From positions 1,736,001 through 1,800,000 of the forward strand of contig OY764868.1 of the NCBI GenBank assembly GCA_963668545.1: a stretch of DNA of 64,000 bases, given 5' to 3'. Position numbers and translations under genes: made by a program. This DNA is from G963662265 sp963668545 (GTDB taxonomy: Bacteria; Spirochaetota; Spirochaetia; CADAEX01). Under the pieces are notes generated by a model. That model worked only from the letters and a program-made list of their open reading frames with translations. It made no database searches and was not told the origin of the DNA. This document shows positions 33,339 through 42,830 of the stretch, in pieces (the first letter of the stretch is position 1; every line of letters begins with the position of its first letter).

Positions 33339-36275
33339 ATGCATATTTACTACAGATCCGTTTTTTCAGTATTTCTCTTTATTATTTCCTCTTTTTCTCT
33401 GTTTTCCGACGAATGGTTATGCGGAATGACATCAACTTCCTGGGAATACAATACAGAATTCCCTGTCAACAATGCACTTGATATTGAACAGGATTACAAC
33501 GGTTATCTCTGGATAGCAAGCTATGAGGGGCTTATCCGCTTTGACGGAGTCGATTTCAAGGTTTTCAGAAACAACATGGGAGGATATCCCTCAGATACAG
33601 CAAGAATAATCTTAAAAGGAAAAGATAAAAAACTCTGGATAGGCACAAACGGCGATGGTATTGTTCTTATGGATAATTACAGATTCAGTATTTTCGGAAA
33701 AGAATCAGGACTTCCCGACCTGTCTGTAAGGGCTCTTTCCTTTGACAGTGCAGGGAACCTCTGGGTCGGTACAACAAAGGGGATTTTATATGTTCCTTCA
33801 GCAGATTTCAGCAGCCCTGATAAAAAAACCTTTCTTGATAATAATATCATAAACAGTATCTACTCAGACAATGACGGTAATCTGTACGCAGTAACAAACG
33901 AGGGCGAAATTTACCTTTTCAGAAACAGTAATTTTACAAGATATTCCACAGATAATGATTCACAGTATACATCAGTTTTCATTGATTCCAAAAACAGGAA
34001 ATGGTACGGTACAGTTTCAGGCCGGATACTTCAGGACAATGGAAATAATATTATACCAATAGAATGCAGAGGTATTTTCTCTGTAAAAGGATTTATTGAA
34101 ACTTCTGATAATACTGTATGGTTCTGGTCTGAAGGGGGAATCGGACATTACAATGAATCTTCAGGGAATTTCAGTTTAATCAATGAAGATAACGGACTTA
34201 TAAATAATTCAGTCAACTCACTTTACCAGGACCGTGAAGGCAACCTTTGGGTAATATCAGATGTTTCGGGAATACAGAAATACAGCAGGGGAAAATTCAT
34301 CAACTATTCAACATCTTTCGGTCTTGAAAAAGCTGTTAACGCAGTAATACATACAGATGAAAAAACTGCCCTTATAGGAACTGATGACGGTCTTTATATC
34401 CTTTCTGACGGGAAACAGATAAAAACACCTCTTACAGAAGAACTTGAAAACATCAGAATAAGAAATATCTACAGGGACTCTGAATCAAGAATATGGTTTT
34501 CCACCTACAGCAGCATGGGACTTGTAGCTGCAGACATCAGAGGCAATATCATACGGAGAATAAATACTGATAACGGCCTTTCCTTCAACAAAACCCGTGC
34601 GCTTATAGAAGACTCCGAAAAAGTTTTGTGGTGCGGAACAAGGTCAGGTCTCAACAGAATTAATCCAGATACCCTTTCAGTTGAAACTGTCTATACAACA
34701 GAAAACGGGTTAAGCAATGATTATATTCTTTCCCTGTTTGAAGGCAGTAACGGGAATATATATGCGGGAACTGACGGGGGCGGGCTTAATATTATTGATA
34801 GGGAAACCGGGAAAATTGAAGTAATAAGCTCTGAAAGCGGTAAAATTGCAGGAGATATTATCTTCAGAATATCAGAAGACAGTGATGGAAATATATGGAT
34901 CTGCACAAACAAGGGCGTCACCTTGTGGTCTGAAGGCTGTATCTGCCATATAACTGAAAACACAGGGCTGGTTTCAAACGCAGTATTTTTCACTGTTATT
35001 GATGATAATGACTTTATATGGTTCGCTCTGAACAACGCCCTCATGAAAATAAACAGGAAAATTCTCATCAATCATCTAAAATACAAAAGTCCAATGGAAT
35101 CACTTGATATTGACAGGAACAGCATTGATTTTGACATTCTTGACACAACTGACGGTCTTTTATCAGGGATAACCCCCAATTCATGGTATTCCGCAGGACA
35201 CAGCAACGAAATATGGTTTCCGACAAGCAGAGGCATATCAGTTTATTATCCTGATAAATCCAGCATGAACACAATAAAATCAAATGCAGTTGTTGAAGAA
35301 ATAAAACTTGATGATATTGCACCTGAAATATTTCCTGAAATAATTCAGGCATCAGTCAAGAGAATAGATATCGATTATACAGGCTTCAGCTATGTAGTCC
35401 CTGAAAAAACAAGATTCAGATATTTTCTCGAAGGATTTGACAACCGTTGGTCGAATGAGACAATTAAGCGTCAGACAAGCTATACCAACCTCCCAGCGGG
35501 AAAATATAATTTCTTTCTCAAGGTAAGCAATAACGATGGTTACTGGTCAGATCCCATTCTTGCCTACAGTTTCAGAAAAAGGGATTATTTTTACAACAGT
35601 CCCTATTTTTACATGGTTTTGTCTGCTTTTTTTCTTATTTCAGTCACAACTGTATTTCTTATTCTCCAACGCCTTCAGGTAAAAAAGCGAAGTGAACTCC
35701 ACCAGGTTTATGTAGATGCAATAACCTCTCTTGCAGGAGCAGTTGAAGCAAAAGACCCTTATACACACGGTCATGTCAGCAGGGTCAAGGAACTTTCAAG
35801 CAGGATAGGAAGGGCAATGAAACTTGGTCAGGAAAAAATCGAGAATCTTGAATATATGGCGCTTCTTCATGATATCGGAAAAATAGGAATTGCTGATACA
35901 ATAATCAGAAAAGACGGCCCTCTTGATTCAGATGAACTGGATATAATGCAGCAGCATCCGATAATCGGATCAAGAATTATGGCAGATACAATTTCCCTGA
36001 AAAGAATGGCACTCGGAGCACGTTATCATCATGAAAACTATGACGGATCAGGTTATCCTGATGGTCTCAAAGGAAGCCAGATACCCCTTGAAGCCAGGAT
36101 TATTTCTGCTGCAGATGCCTATGACGCCATGACAAGCGACAGGCCATACAGAAAAGGGCTTTCTCATGAAACAGCAATGGAAGAACTGAATAAAGGGAGC
36201 GGCACACAGTTTGATCCGGATGTTATTGATACAATTAATAAAATATTGAAGGAAGGTCCTGCAGATATGATATAA
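33339..36275 (+). CDS. Beta-propeller receptor with HD-GYP c-di-GMP phosphodiesterase output
   Basis: A 978-residue transmembrane receptor. A signal peptide is followed by about 600 residues of Reg_prop repeats (recurring GLWVGT/LWIGTNGDG-type strands), forming periplasmic propellers. A Y_Y_Y domain (about 675-745) and one TM (about 757-780) follow, then a cytoplasmic HD-GYP domain with HDIGKIG near 844 and HHENYDGSGYPDG near 897-909. HD-GYP enzymes degrade cyclic di-GMP; all signature residues are present. Reg_prop/Y_Y_Y input is best known in Bacteroidetes hybrid two-component systems for polysaccharides; direct fusion to HD-GYP is a known but less common design. The signal is unknown. A bidirectional-looking terminator follows. 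Confidence 0.92.
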   Translation: MHIYYRSVFSVFLFIISSFSLFSDEWLCGMTSTSWEYNTEFPVNNALDIEQDYNGYLWIASYEGLIRFDGVDFKVFRNNMGGYPSDTARIILKGKDKKLWIGTNGDGIVLMDNYRFSIFGKESGLPDLSVRALSFDSAGNLWVGTTKGILYVPSADFSSPDKKTFLDNNIINSIYSDNDGNLYAVTNEGEIYLFRNSNFTRYSTDNDSQYTSVFIDSKNRKWYGTVSGRILQDNGNNIIPIECRGIFSVKGFIETSDNTVWFWSEGGIGHYNESSGNFSLINEDNGLINNSVNSLYQDREGNLWVISDVSGIQKYSRGKFINYSTSFGLEKAVNAVIHTDEKTALIGTDDGLYILSDGKQIKTPLTEELENIRIRNIYRDSESRIWFSTYSSMGLVAADIRGNIIRRINTDNGLSFNKTRALIEDSEKVLWCGTRSGLNRINPDTLSVETVYTTENGLSNDYILSLFEGSNGNIYAGTDGGGLNIIDRETGKIEVISSESGKIAGDIIFRISEDSDGNIWICTNKGVTLWSEGCICHITENTGLVSNAVFFTVIDDNDFIWFALNNALMKINRKILINHLKYKSPMESLDIDRNSIDFDILDTTDGLLSGITPNSWYSAGHSNEIWFPTSRGISVYYPDKSSMNTIKSNAVVEEIKLDDIAPEIFPEIIQASVKRIDIDYTGFSYVVPEKTRFRYFLEGFDNRWSNETIKRQTSYTNLPAGKYNFFLKVSNNDGYWSDPILAYSFRKRDYFYNSPYFYMVLSAFFLISVTTVFLILQRLQVKKRSELHQVYVDAITSLAGAVEAKDPYTHGHVSRVKELSSRIGRAMKLGQEKIENLEYMALLHDIGKIGIADTIIRKDGPLDSDELDIMQQHPIIGSRIMADTISLKRMALGARYHHENYDGSGYPDGLKGSQIPLEARIISAADAYDAMTSDRPYRKGLSHETAMEELNKGSGTQFDPDVIDTINKILKEGPADMI

Positions 36276-36276
36276 A

Positions 36277-36301
36277 AAATGCATCTTCGAAAGATGCATT
36301 T
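36277..36301. terminator. Terminator hairpin between converging genes
   Basis: AAATGCATCTT and AAGATGCATTT form an 11-bp perfect stem with loop CGA, with short T-rich flanks on the plus side (TTTCATTTTA). It may serve both the HD-GYP gene and the glnQ-type gene. Confidence 0.75.
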
Positions 36302-36341
36302 CATTTTAGAACATTTTTCATATTTACAGGGTTTTCTGCTG

Positions 36342-37064
36342 TCAAAGCACCTTGGAAAGGAAATCCCTGGTCCTTTCATTCTCAGGGTTTCCGAAAAGCT
36401 CATCAGGAGGCCTGTTCTCAACAATTATTCCTTCATCAATGAATAGTACCCTGTTGCTAACCTCTCTGGCAAAACCCATTTCATGAGTAACGACAACCAT
36501 TGTCATCCCTTCGGATGCCAGCTGCTTTATAACATCAAGAACTTCTCCAACCATTTCAGGATCAAGAGCACTTGTCGGTTCATCAAAAAGCATTATATCA
36601 GGATTCATTGCAAGGGCCCTTGCAATTGCAACTCTCTGTTTCTGTCCCCCTGACAGGCGGTTGGGATATTCATTTATCTTATCCAGAAGCCCCACCCGTT
36701 TTAAAAGCTCAGCTGCCTTATTTTCCGCTTCTGAAATACTCATCTTGCCAAGTTTAACAGGAGCCAGGGTAATATTCTCAAGTACAGATTTGTGCGGAAA
36801 GAGGTTGAACTGCTGAAATACCATTCCCACCTTTTCCCTGAGTCTGTTTACATCTGTCTGAGGATCTGTTATATCAGTCCCTTCGATATAGATATGTCCT
36901 GATGTAGGTTCTTCAAGAAGATTAATGCACCTCAGGAAAGTACTTTTCCCGCTTCCTGAAGGACCTATAACACTTATAACCTCGCCCTGGTCAACCTGCT
37001 CTGTTATCCCTCTGAGTACTTCGAGTTTTCCGAAATATTTGTGAAGATCTACTACCTTAATCAC
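36342..37064 (-). CDS. glnQ: Polar amino-acid ABC transporter, ATP-binding protein (GlnQ type)
   Basis: Powers uptake of a polar amino acid. The 240-residue ATPase has Walker A GPSGSGKST near residues 34-42, Q-loop FQQFNLFPH, signature LSGGQKQR, Walker B IMLFDEP and the H-loop THEMGF. EVSNRVLFIDEGIIVE is typical of the PAAT family. It overlaps the permease gene by 8 bases. The three genes form a complete uptake system; the ligand is not clear. Confidence 0.93.
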   Translation of the reverse strand: MIKVVDLHKYFGKLEVLRGITEQVDQGEVISVIGPSGSGKSTFLRCINLLEEPTSGHIYIEGTDITDPQTDVNRLREKVGMVFQQFNLFPHKSVLENITLAPVKLGKMSISEAENKAAELLKRVGLLDKINEYPNRLSGGQKQRVAIARALAMNPDIMLFDEPTSALDPEMVGEVLDVIKQLASEGMTMVVVTHEMGFAREVSNRVLFIDEGIIVENRPPDELFGNPENERTRDFLSKVL

Positions 37065-37737
37065 TGTTTTTCATCCTCCTTTCAGCACGTGAGAGCATAT
37101 GTGAAAGAGTCAGTGTCAGAATCAGATATATAACTGCAGTTGCCATGAGAGGAATAGTAGCTTCATAAGTTATGCTCCGTATCTTGTTGCCTGCCCTCAT
37201 TAGATCGTTTCCCCCGATAAAGCCGATTATTGATGTCTCTTTCAGAAGAACAATAAACTCATTTCCAAGAGCAGGAAGAATATTCTTTACAGCCTGTGGA
37301 AGAATAATTTCCTTCATTGCCATACTGTGCGGCATACCCAGGGAACGTGCTGCCTCCATCTGTCCCTTTGAAACAGCCTGGATCCCCGCACGGATAATTT
37401 CCGATACATAAGCGCCTGAGTTAATACCGAATGCAATAATAGCCGCCATTGTCTTGTTTACATCAAAAGACTGAAAAACTACAAAATAGATAATCAGAAG
37501 CTGGACAAGCACAGGTGTTCCCCTGATAATCTCGGTATATCCCCTTGCTGCAAGATTAAGTATTCTTTTTTTAGACATTCTCATGAGAGCTATGACTGTT
37601 CCGAGTATTACACCGAAAAATACAGCAAATAAGGTTACCACAAGGGTAACCTTAAGTCCGTTTAAAAGAAGTGTAATACCGTTCGGACCTGCATCCCACA
37701 GCTCTTCAAGAAGTGTCCGTTTTACGGCATCTATCAA
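37057..37737 (-). CDS. glnP: Polar amino-acid ABC transporter, permease (GlnP type)
   Basis: Inner-membrane permease, 226 residues with about five TM segments. The EAA-type cytoplasmic loop is AARSLGMPHSMAMKEIILPQA near residues 145-165 (shorter form: ARSLGMP, EIILPQ), which docks on the ATPase. EIIRGTPVLVQL near residue 88 is the HisM/GlnP signature. It starts 9 bases after the binding-protein gene. Confidence 0.93.
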   Translation of the reverse strand: MIDAVKRTLLEELWDAGPNGITLLLNGLKVTLVVTLFAVFFGVILGTVIALMRMSKKRILNLAARGYTEIIRGTPVLVQLLIIYFVVFQSFDVNKTMAAIIAFGINSGAYVSEIIRAGIQAVSKGQMEAARSLGMPHSMAMKEIILPQAVKNILPALGNEFIVLLKETSIIGFIGGNDLMRAGNKIRSITYEATIPLMATAVIYLILTLTLSHMLSRAERRMKNSD

Positions 37738-37746
37738 ATGTTTCTC

Positions 37747-38484
37747 CTATTTCATATACTGTGAAAGAAGTTCATCATATTTTCCGCTTGATTTAAGCCT
37801 TTTAAGTGTTTTATTTACTGACTCAAGCAGATCTTTATCTTCTTTCTTGATTGCTATACCATAATATTCCGGTTCAAAATCAAATGAAAGTATTTCAAGA
37901 TCAGGATTTTTGTTTACAAAATTCAATGCAGGCTGCTGATCTATTATAAGGCAGTCAACTTTTCCGTTCTTAAGCTCCATAACTGCTTCAAAACCTGTAT
38001 TGAATGCTGAAATGTTTCCTTCGGAAGTATACTTGCTTGCCATGTCATTCCCTGTTGTACCCAGCTGGACAGAGATCTTCCTGTCATTAAGATCATCTAT
38101 TGTTTTTACTGCAGTCTGTCCTTTCTGGACAATTACTGCCTGTGTTGCTTCATAATACGGTTCCGAGAAATTGACACTTTCAGCTCTTTTCGGATTAATT
38201 GTCATTCCTGCAATAACAAAATCAATCTTATCAGCATTCAGCGCTGTTAGAAGTGTATCAAATTCCATATCTTCAATTTCAAGCTGCATGCCGAGATCAT
38301 TCGCAATCTCTCTGGCAATTTCAACATCAAAACCAACAACTTCATCTCCCGCTTCTCCTCCGATATATTCAAATGGGGGAAATGCGGCATTTGTTCCCAT
38401 AACAACAACTTTTTTCTTTTCTGCGCATCCTGTAAGTGCAATTAAAGAAATAATAAGAGCACAAATCAATTTACTGGGTTTCAT
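37747..38484 (-). CDS. Amino-acid ABC transporter, substrate-binding lipoprotein
   Basis: Periplasmic binding protein of the SBP_bac_3 family. Start chosen at the ATG at 38484, which has ACGGAG upstream and opens directly into a lipoprotein signal (ICALIISLIALTGC); an upstream in-frame ATG at 38583 would add 33 residues without a signal function. The mature protein shows GTNAAFPPFEYIG, VGFDVEIAREIANDLG and the domain-linker GMTINPKRAESVNFSEPYY. These are consensus for basic, polar or aromatic amino-acid binders. The ligand is unknown. Confidence 0.92.
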   Translation of the reverse strand: MKPSKLICALIISLIALTGCAEKKKVVVMGTNAAFPPFEYIGGEAGDEVVGFDVEIAREIANDLGMQLEIEDMEFDTLLTALNADKIDFVIAGMTINPKRAESVNFSEPYYEATQAVIVQKGQTAVKTIDDLNDRKISVQLGTTGNDMASKYTSEGNISAFNTGFEAVMELKNGKVDCLIIDQQPALNFVNKNPDLEILSFDFEPEYYGIAIKKEDKDLLESVNKTLKRLKSSGKYDELLSQYMK

Positions 38485-38696
38485 TATTTTTCTCCGTTTT
38501 ATTAAAATTACGGGAACATAATATGAAAAATTATGCATTAAAGTCAATTCAAATGAATATTTATTTAATACAAAGTTGTTCATGAGGGTCTTTTATGTTA
38601 TTTTTATTCATTTTTCTGATTCCGTATTGAATATTTATCAAAAACTGATTTTTCAGATTTCTTCAATAATTAATTTATGTTCAACCTCTTTATACC

Positions 38697-38728
38697 AAAA
38701 AAAAACCTGATGCCTTATACATCAGGTT
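38697..38728 (-). terminator. Rho-independent terminator after the DEAD-box helicase gene
   Basis: On the minus strand AACCTGATG and CATCAGGTT form a 9-bp stem with a 7-base loop, followed by nine T. The arms are 38720-38728 and 38704-38712. Confidence 0.88.
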
Positions 38729-38748
38729 AAAGTATCCGGCAGTCCCAA

Positions 38749-40371
38749 TCAGCCTCCGAACAGTCTTTTGAAAAAACTCTTCTTTTTTTCATTATCCCTT
38801 TCAGTTTTCTCCTGCATTGGTTTTTCTGGGGATTTTATATTTTCACCGTACTTTTCATTATAATATCTGATCCTGTCCTCGTATGATTTCCCTTTTTTCC
38901 TGCTGTAATTTTTCCTGCTGTCCCTGCTCTCATAAGTTTTTTTCCCGACTGCAGAATGCCCTGTCTTTCCTTCAATACCTTTACTTTTTCTGCTGTCCCT
39001 TCTTTTATCTGTTGCAGAATTTTTTTCGGAAATATCAGATGCAGTTTTCCTTTCCTCAAATCTGTCATTTCTTTTTCTTTCATTATTTACAGTCTGTCGG
39101 GAGGATTTTTTAAAATCTGTCTCTTTTCTCCTGCCCCCGGAATAACTCCCCTTCGAAGTTCCCCGTCTGCCGTATTCCCTGCTGCCCTTTCTTTCTGTAT
39201 ACCGTTTCCTTTCCTGGCTGAAATTCATTCCTTCGCTTAAATCCTCTGCAAAAAGTCCGTCATCCGCCCATTCAACCGGAATTTTCATTTTTATATATTC
39301 TTCAATGGCAGGAAGCGCCATAACATATTTTTCGCAAGCAAGTGAAACAGCTTTCCCTGTCTTTCCTGCCCTTGCAGTCCGCCCTATTCTGTGTACATAA
39401 TTTTCACAGTCCTCGGGCAGGTCATAATTAATTACCATCTCAAGATCATTTATATGGAGTCCCCTTGCAGCCACATCAGTTGCAACAAGAAGCTTTATTT
39501 CACCGGATTTCATTCTGTCTATGATTGAGAGTCTTTTTTTCTGAGGCATATCCCCCATCAGGCAGCTTGATTTCATTCCGTTATGTGTAAGTCTTTTTGA
39601 CAGTTCCAACGCCTGATGTTTTGTATTCAGGAAGATTATTGCTGTTGCAGGGTCCTCTTTCTTCAGAATACCGATAAGAAGTTTTATCTTCTCCTCTTTG
39701 GACACATGGTACAGAACCTGTTCAATTTCATCCACAGTAAGGCTTTCAGGAGCTATTTCTATTTCAACAGGATCATTCATATATTCCCATGCAAGCTGAC
39801 GTACCCTTGTATTAAGTGTAGCGCTGAAAAGCATTGTCATTCGCTCTTCCCTTTTAGGCATCCTTCTCATCATCCATCTCAGATCAGGTATAAATCCCAT
39901 ATCAAACATTCTGTCAGCTTCATCAATGATAAGCGTCCCTATATCGCTGAATTTGATTTTTCCCGATTTACCGAAATCGATGAGACGTCCGGGTGTTCCT
40001 ATTATTATATCCGCACCCTGTTCAATAAGATTTTCCTGTTTTCTGTAGCCGGTCCCCCCGAATATGCTTACGATATTTATATCAATATATCTGGAAAGAA
40101 GTTTCGCTTCCTCTTCTATCTGAACTGCAAGTTCCCTTGTAGGTACAACAATCAGTGTTTTTCTGTTTTTTCCCTCTTTCTGAAAAAACTGCAGCACAGT
40201 TATTAAAAATGCAGCTGTTTTCCCGGTACCTGTCTGTGACTGTACCTCAACATCCTTTCTGTTAATTGTATGTTTGAGTGTCTGTTCCTGTACCGGCATA
40301 CACTCATAATATCCGGCATCTTTTAAACCTTGAATAAGCTTTTCATCAAGGTTGAATTCTTCAAATTTCAT
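38749..40371 (-). CDS. DEAD-box ATP-dependent RNA helicase (RhlE/CsdA type)
   Basis: Unwinds RNA in ribosome assembly, mRNA decay or cold adaptation. The 540-residue protein has the Q motif (FNLDEKLIQGL, MPVQEQT), motif I SQTGTGKT, motif Ia PTRELAVQ, motif II DEAD near residues 149-152, motif III SAT, and motif VI HRIGRTARAGKTG. From about residue 385 a long basic, low-complexity tail (Lys/Arg/Ser/Gly-rich) probably holds RNA or ribosomes. The mRNA seems to have a long 5' leader with a hairpin (40429-40468), which fits possible self-regulation. Confidence 0.93.
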   Translation of the reverse strand: MKFEEFNLDEKLIQGLKDAGYYECMPVQEQTLKHTINRKDVEVQSQTGTGKTAAFLITVLQFFQKEGKNRKTLIVVPTRELAVQIEEEAKLLSRYIDINIVSIFGGTGYRKQENLIEQGADIIIGTPGRLIDFGKSGKIKFSDIGTLIIDEADRMFDMGFIPDLRWMMRRMPKREERMTMLFSATLNTRVRQLAWEYMNDPVEIEIAPESLTVDEIEQVLYHVSKEEKIKLLIGILKKEDPATAIIFLNTKHQALELSKRLTHNGMKSSCLMGDMPQKKRLSIIDRMKSGEIKLLVATDVAARGLHINDLEMVINYDLPEDCENYVHRIGRTARAGKTGKAVSLACEKYVMALPAIEEYIKMKIPVEWADDGLFAEDLSEGMNFSQERKRYTERKGSREYGRRGTSKGSYSGGRRKETDFKKSSRQTVNNERKRNDRFEERKTASDISEKNSATDKRRDSRKSKGIEGKTGHSAVGKKTYESRDSRKNYSRKKGKSYEDRIRYYNEKYGENIKSPEKPMQEKTERDNEKKKSFFKRLFGG

Positions 40372-40428
40372 TAATTTCTCTTCTGTTATTTATTTATTCA
40401 GACAGTAAAAAAGATTTATTTTTAATAC

Positions 40429-40513
40429 CTGTTCTGTATATTTCTTTATACTCCGCCATATAGAACAGCAGATTTTCTGTTATTATTATAGTTTATTAAC
40501 AGATATTATCCAA
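40429..40513 (-). promoter_or_regulatory. Promoter and leader hairpin of the DEAD-box helicase gene
   Basis: On the minus strand TTGGAT (40513-40508), a 17-base spacer and a perfect TATAAT (40490-40485) suggest a start near 40478 and a leader of about 105 bases. Within it CTGTTCTATAT (40468-40458) pairs with ATATACAGAACAG (40441-40429) as a bulged stem. The -35 box is weak. Confidence 0.45.
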
Positions 40514-40586
40514 TAGAAGCAGATGCAATTAAAAATTGCTGCAGCATATAAATCATCTAAACAACATTTTTTAAAGCTGTCCAGAA

Positions 40587-42659
40587 CTATATTTTCTGAA
40601 GTATCTCCTTAATTTTATCCATTGAATAGGGTTTCTGTATAATTCCTGCAAGATTTTTCCCTGAAAACCTGGCAATAACATCATTATAGCTGTATCCGCT
40701 TGCAATTACCACCTTCATGTTTTCATCAATATTTCTTATCTCGCTCAGAGCCTGGCTGCCATCCATATTCGGCATGGTCAGGTCAAGTATGACTAGATCA
40801 ATTTCACCTCTTCGTTTCCTGAATATTTCAACTGCTTCAAGACCATCTTCTGCTGTTATCACATTGAATCCCAGCTTCTTAAGCATATTACTGCCCAGAA
40901 ATCTTAAAGTATCTTCGTCATCAACAAACAGCACTGTACCGGAACCATTCCAGTTTTCGTTGTTTTCTTTCATTTCATTCTCTGTTATATATTCTTCCCG
41001 GGCATCAGATGCAGGAAACATCACCTTGAAACTGGATCCCTTCCCTTTTTCACTGTAGACTTTTATTGCTCCTTTATGTGACCTCACAATACCATGAACT
41101 GCAGAAAGGCCTAGCCCCCGGCCGGTGAATTTTGTTGTATAGAAAGGCTCAAAAATCCTTTCCTTCATATCAGGAGACAGGCCGCAGCCTGTATCTGAAA
41201 TTTCAAAATATACATATTTCCCAGGTTCAATTTCATCATACAAATCTGTCTTTGATAGATAATCGCTGTCAAAAAAAGATGATCCGGTTGAAATAGAGAT
41301 AACCCCGTTTTTTTCACCAATTGCATCTGAGCTGTTTATTATCAGGTTCATTATAACCTGGCTTATCTGGGAAGGGTCTCCATTTATATCGCTGATTTTT
41401 TCTGCAAGGCTCAGATTAAGTACTGCTTTTTTTGATATAAGGGTTTTAATAAGGTGGATCATCTCTTCAATCAGTCTGTTGATATTTACTTTTTCAAGAG
41501 CAAATGATGCCCTGCCTGTATATGTCAGCATCTGGTTGCACAGTTTTGATGCTTTTTTTGAAGCAGTTTCAATTTCCTTGAGGTTTGAACAGGCAGGGGA
41601 GAAGTTGTTTATTTCCATTCTTGCCAGTTCAGTATGTCCCAGTATGGCCATTAGAATATTATTGAAATCATGGGCAATACCTCCAGCCAGAACACCGAGA
41701 CTTTCAAGTTTCTGTGTCTGCAGTATCTGTTTTTCCATTTCAAGATGTTTTTCCGAGTTTTTCTTTCTCTCAGTTATATCCCGGGCAATAGCGTAATAAA
41801 GCTTTCCGTATCTGCTTATTTTCCATTCTGTATATTTTTCTGTTTCTTTAAGTTTCACCTCTGCTGAAGCAGATACGCCCTCCCTTCTGTCTGCTTCAAC
41901 AAGAGCTTCTCTGAATATTCCGATATCTTCATTTTCAAGAATACTGAATATATTTATTTTTTTTATTTCTTCACAATTAATATCAAGTATGGGTCTGCAC
42001 GCCTGATTGACTTTCAGGATTTCCCCTTTTTTGTTAATTACACACAGCAGATCAGATTTAATGCTGAAAAAACGGTCAAATTCCTTTGATTTCTCTCTAA
42101 GCGATGCCTGTACAGTTTTTTTCATCCTGTTGACTCTTATATAAAAAGCAATAAAAACAGACTGCATTATTATGGCAGTTATAAGAAGAACAAAAAAATA
42201 CCTGCTTCTTTCTGCAAGTAATGATACAGCTCTGGTTTTATCACTGATATCGTGAATGATGGAAACAAGATACTTTTTATTATTATATTCAACAGGAGAA
42301 GAATATACTTCTACATCCTTTATCTCTCCTGATGAAAGCCTGTGGCGGAAAATAAAATAATTTCTTTTTTCGCTGGAAGCATTTCTGATTTCATGTTCAA
42401 CCTCCCTGTCACTCAGAAGATTAATTGAGGAAACAGGCATCCCCCTCAACCTGTCATAACCATATCCGTAGAACTCTGCTGCTGTATTATTGGCATCGAC
42501 AATAAGAGATGTATCAGGGTCAATAACAAGAACAGGAACCTTGACATATTTAAACAAATCACTGCATATCCGGCTGAAGTCTTCATCGGAAAACAGTAAT
42601 GAGGCAGAAAAAAATAAAAGCAGCATAAGTATATATTTTAAACAGTATTTGCAATTCAT
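40587..42659 (-). CDS. Hybrid sensor histidine kinase with PAS domains and receiver
   Basis: A 690-residue inner-membrane kinase. A signal/anchor segment (about 8-24) precedes an extracytoplasmic PAS domain (about 30-145); a TM lies near 152-172 and a second, cytoplasmic PAS near 190-300. The HisKA domain has the phospho-His in GIAHDFNNILMAILGH near residue 330. The ATPase domain follows with NLIINSSDA, DTGCGL and GRGLGLSAVHGI. The C-terminal receiver has its phospho-Asp in VILDLTMPNMDG near 622. Such kinases usually pass phosphate to a separate protein, and none is adjacent. The signal is unknown. Confidence 0.93.
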   Translation of the reverse strand: MNCKYCLKYILMLLLFFSASLLFSDEDFSRICSDLFKYVKVPVLVIDPDTSLIVDANNTAAEFYGYGYDRLRGMPVSSINLLSDREVEHEIRNASSEKRNYFIFRHRLSSGEIKDVEVYSSPVEYNNKKYLVSIIHDISDKTRAVSLLAERSRYFFVLLITAIIMQSVFIAFYIRVNRMKKTVQASLREKSKEFDRFFSIKSDLLCVINKKGEILKVNQACRPILDINCEEIKKINIFSILENEDIGIFREALVEADRREGVSASAEVKLKETEKYTEWKISRYGKLYYAIARDITERKKNSEKHLEMEKQILQTQKLESLGVLAGGIAHDFNNILMAILGHTELARMEINNFSPACSNLKEIETASKKASKLCNQMLTYTGRASFALEKVNINRLIEEMIHLIKTLISKKAVLNLSLAEKISDINGDPSQISQVIMNLIINSSDAIGEKNGVISISTGSSFFDSDYLSKTDLYDEIEPGKYVYFEISDTGCGLSPDMKERIFEPFYTTKFTGRGLGLSAVHGIVRSHKGAIKVYSEKGKGSSFKVMFPASDAREEYITENEMKENNENWNGSGTVLFVDDEDTLRFLGSNMLKKLGFNVITAEDGLEAVEIFRKRRGEIDLVILDLTMPNMDGSQALSEIRNIDENMKVVIASGYSYNDVIARFSGKNLAGIIQKPYSMDKIKEILQKI

Positions 42660-42830
42660 TATTATTCCTTATAATATTAATCATTTTACTTTATAAAAAT
42701 GATATTTTCGACTTATTTTTTATTTTCAGTTTACTTAATATTGATTTAATTCTTTCATTGAATATATATTTGTTACGTTCTAAATGTTAACTATCAATTT
42801 TATTAAATCGCCAGTCGATTATTACATGGA

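Noticed and set aside
38485..38583. Longer N-terminus of the amino-acid binding protein
   Set aside because: It would hide the lipoprotein signal peptide; the ATG at 38484 has its own ribosome-binding site.
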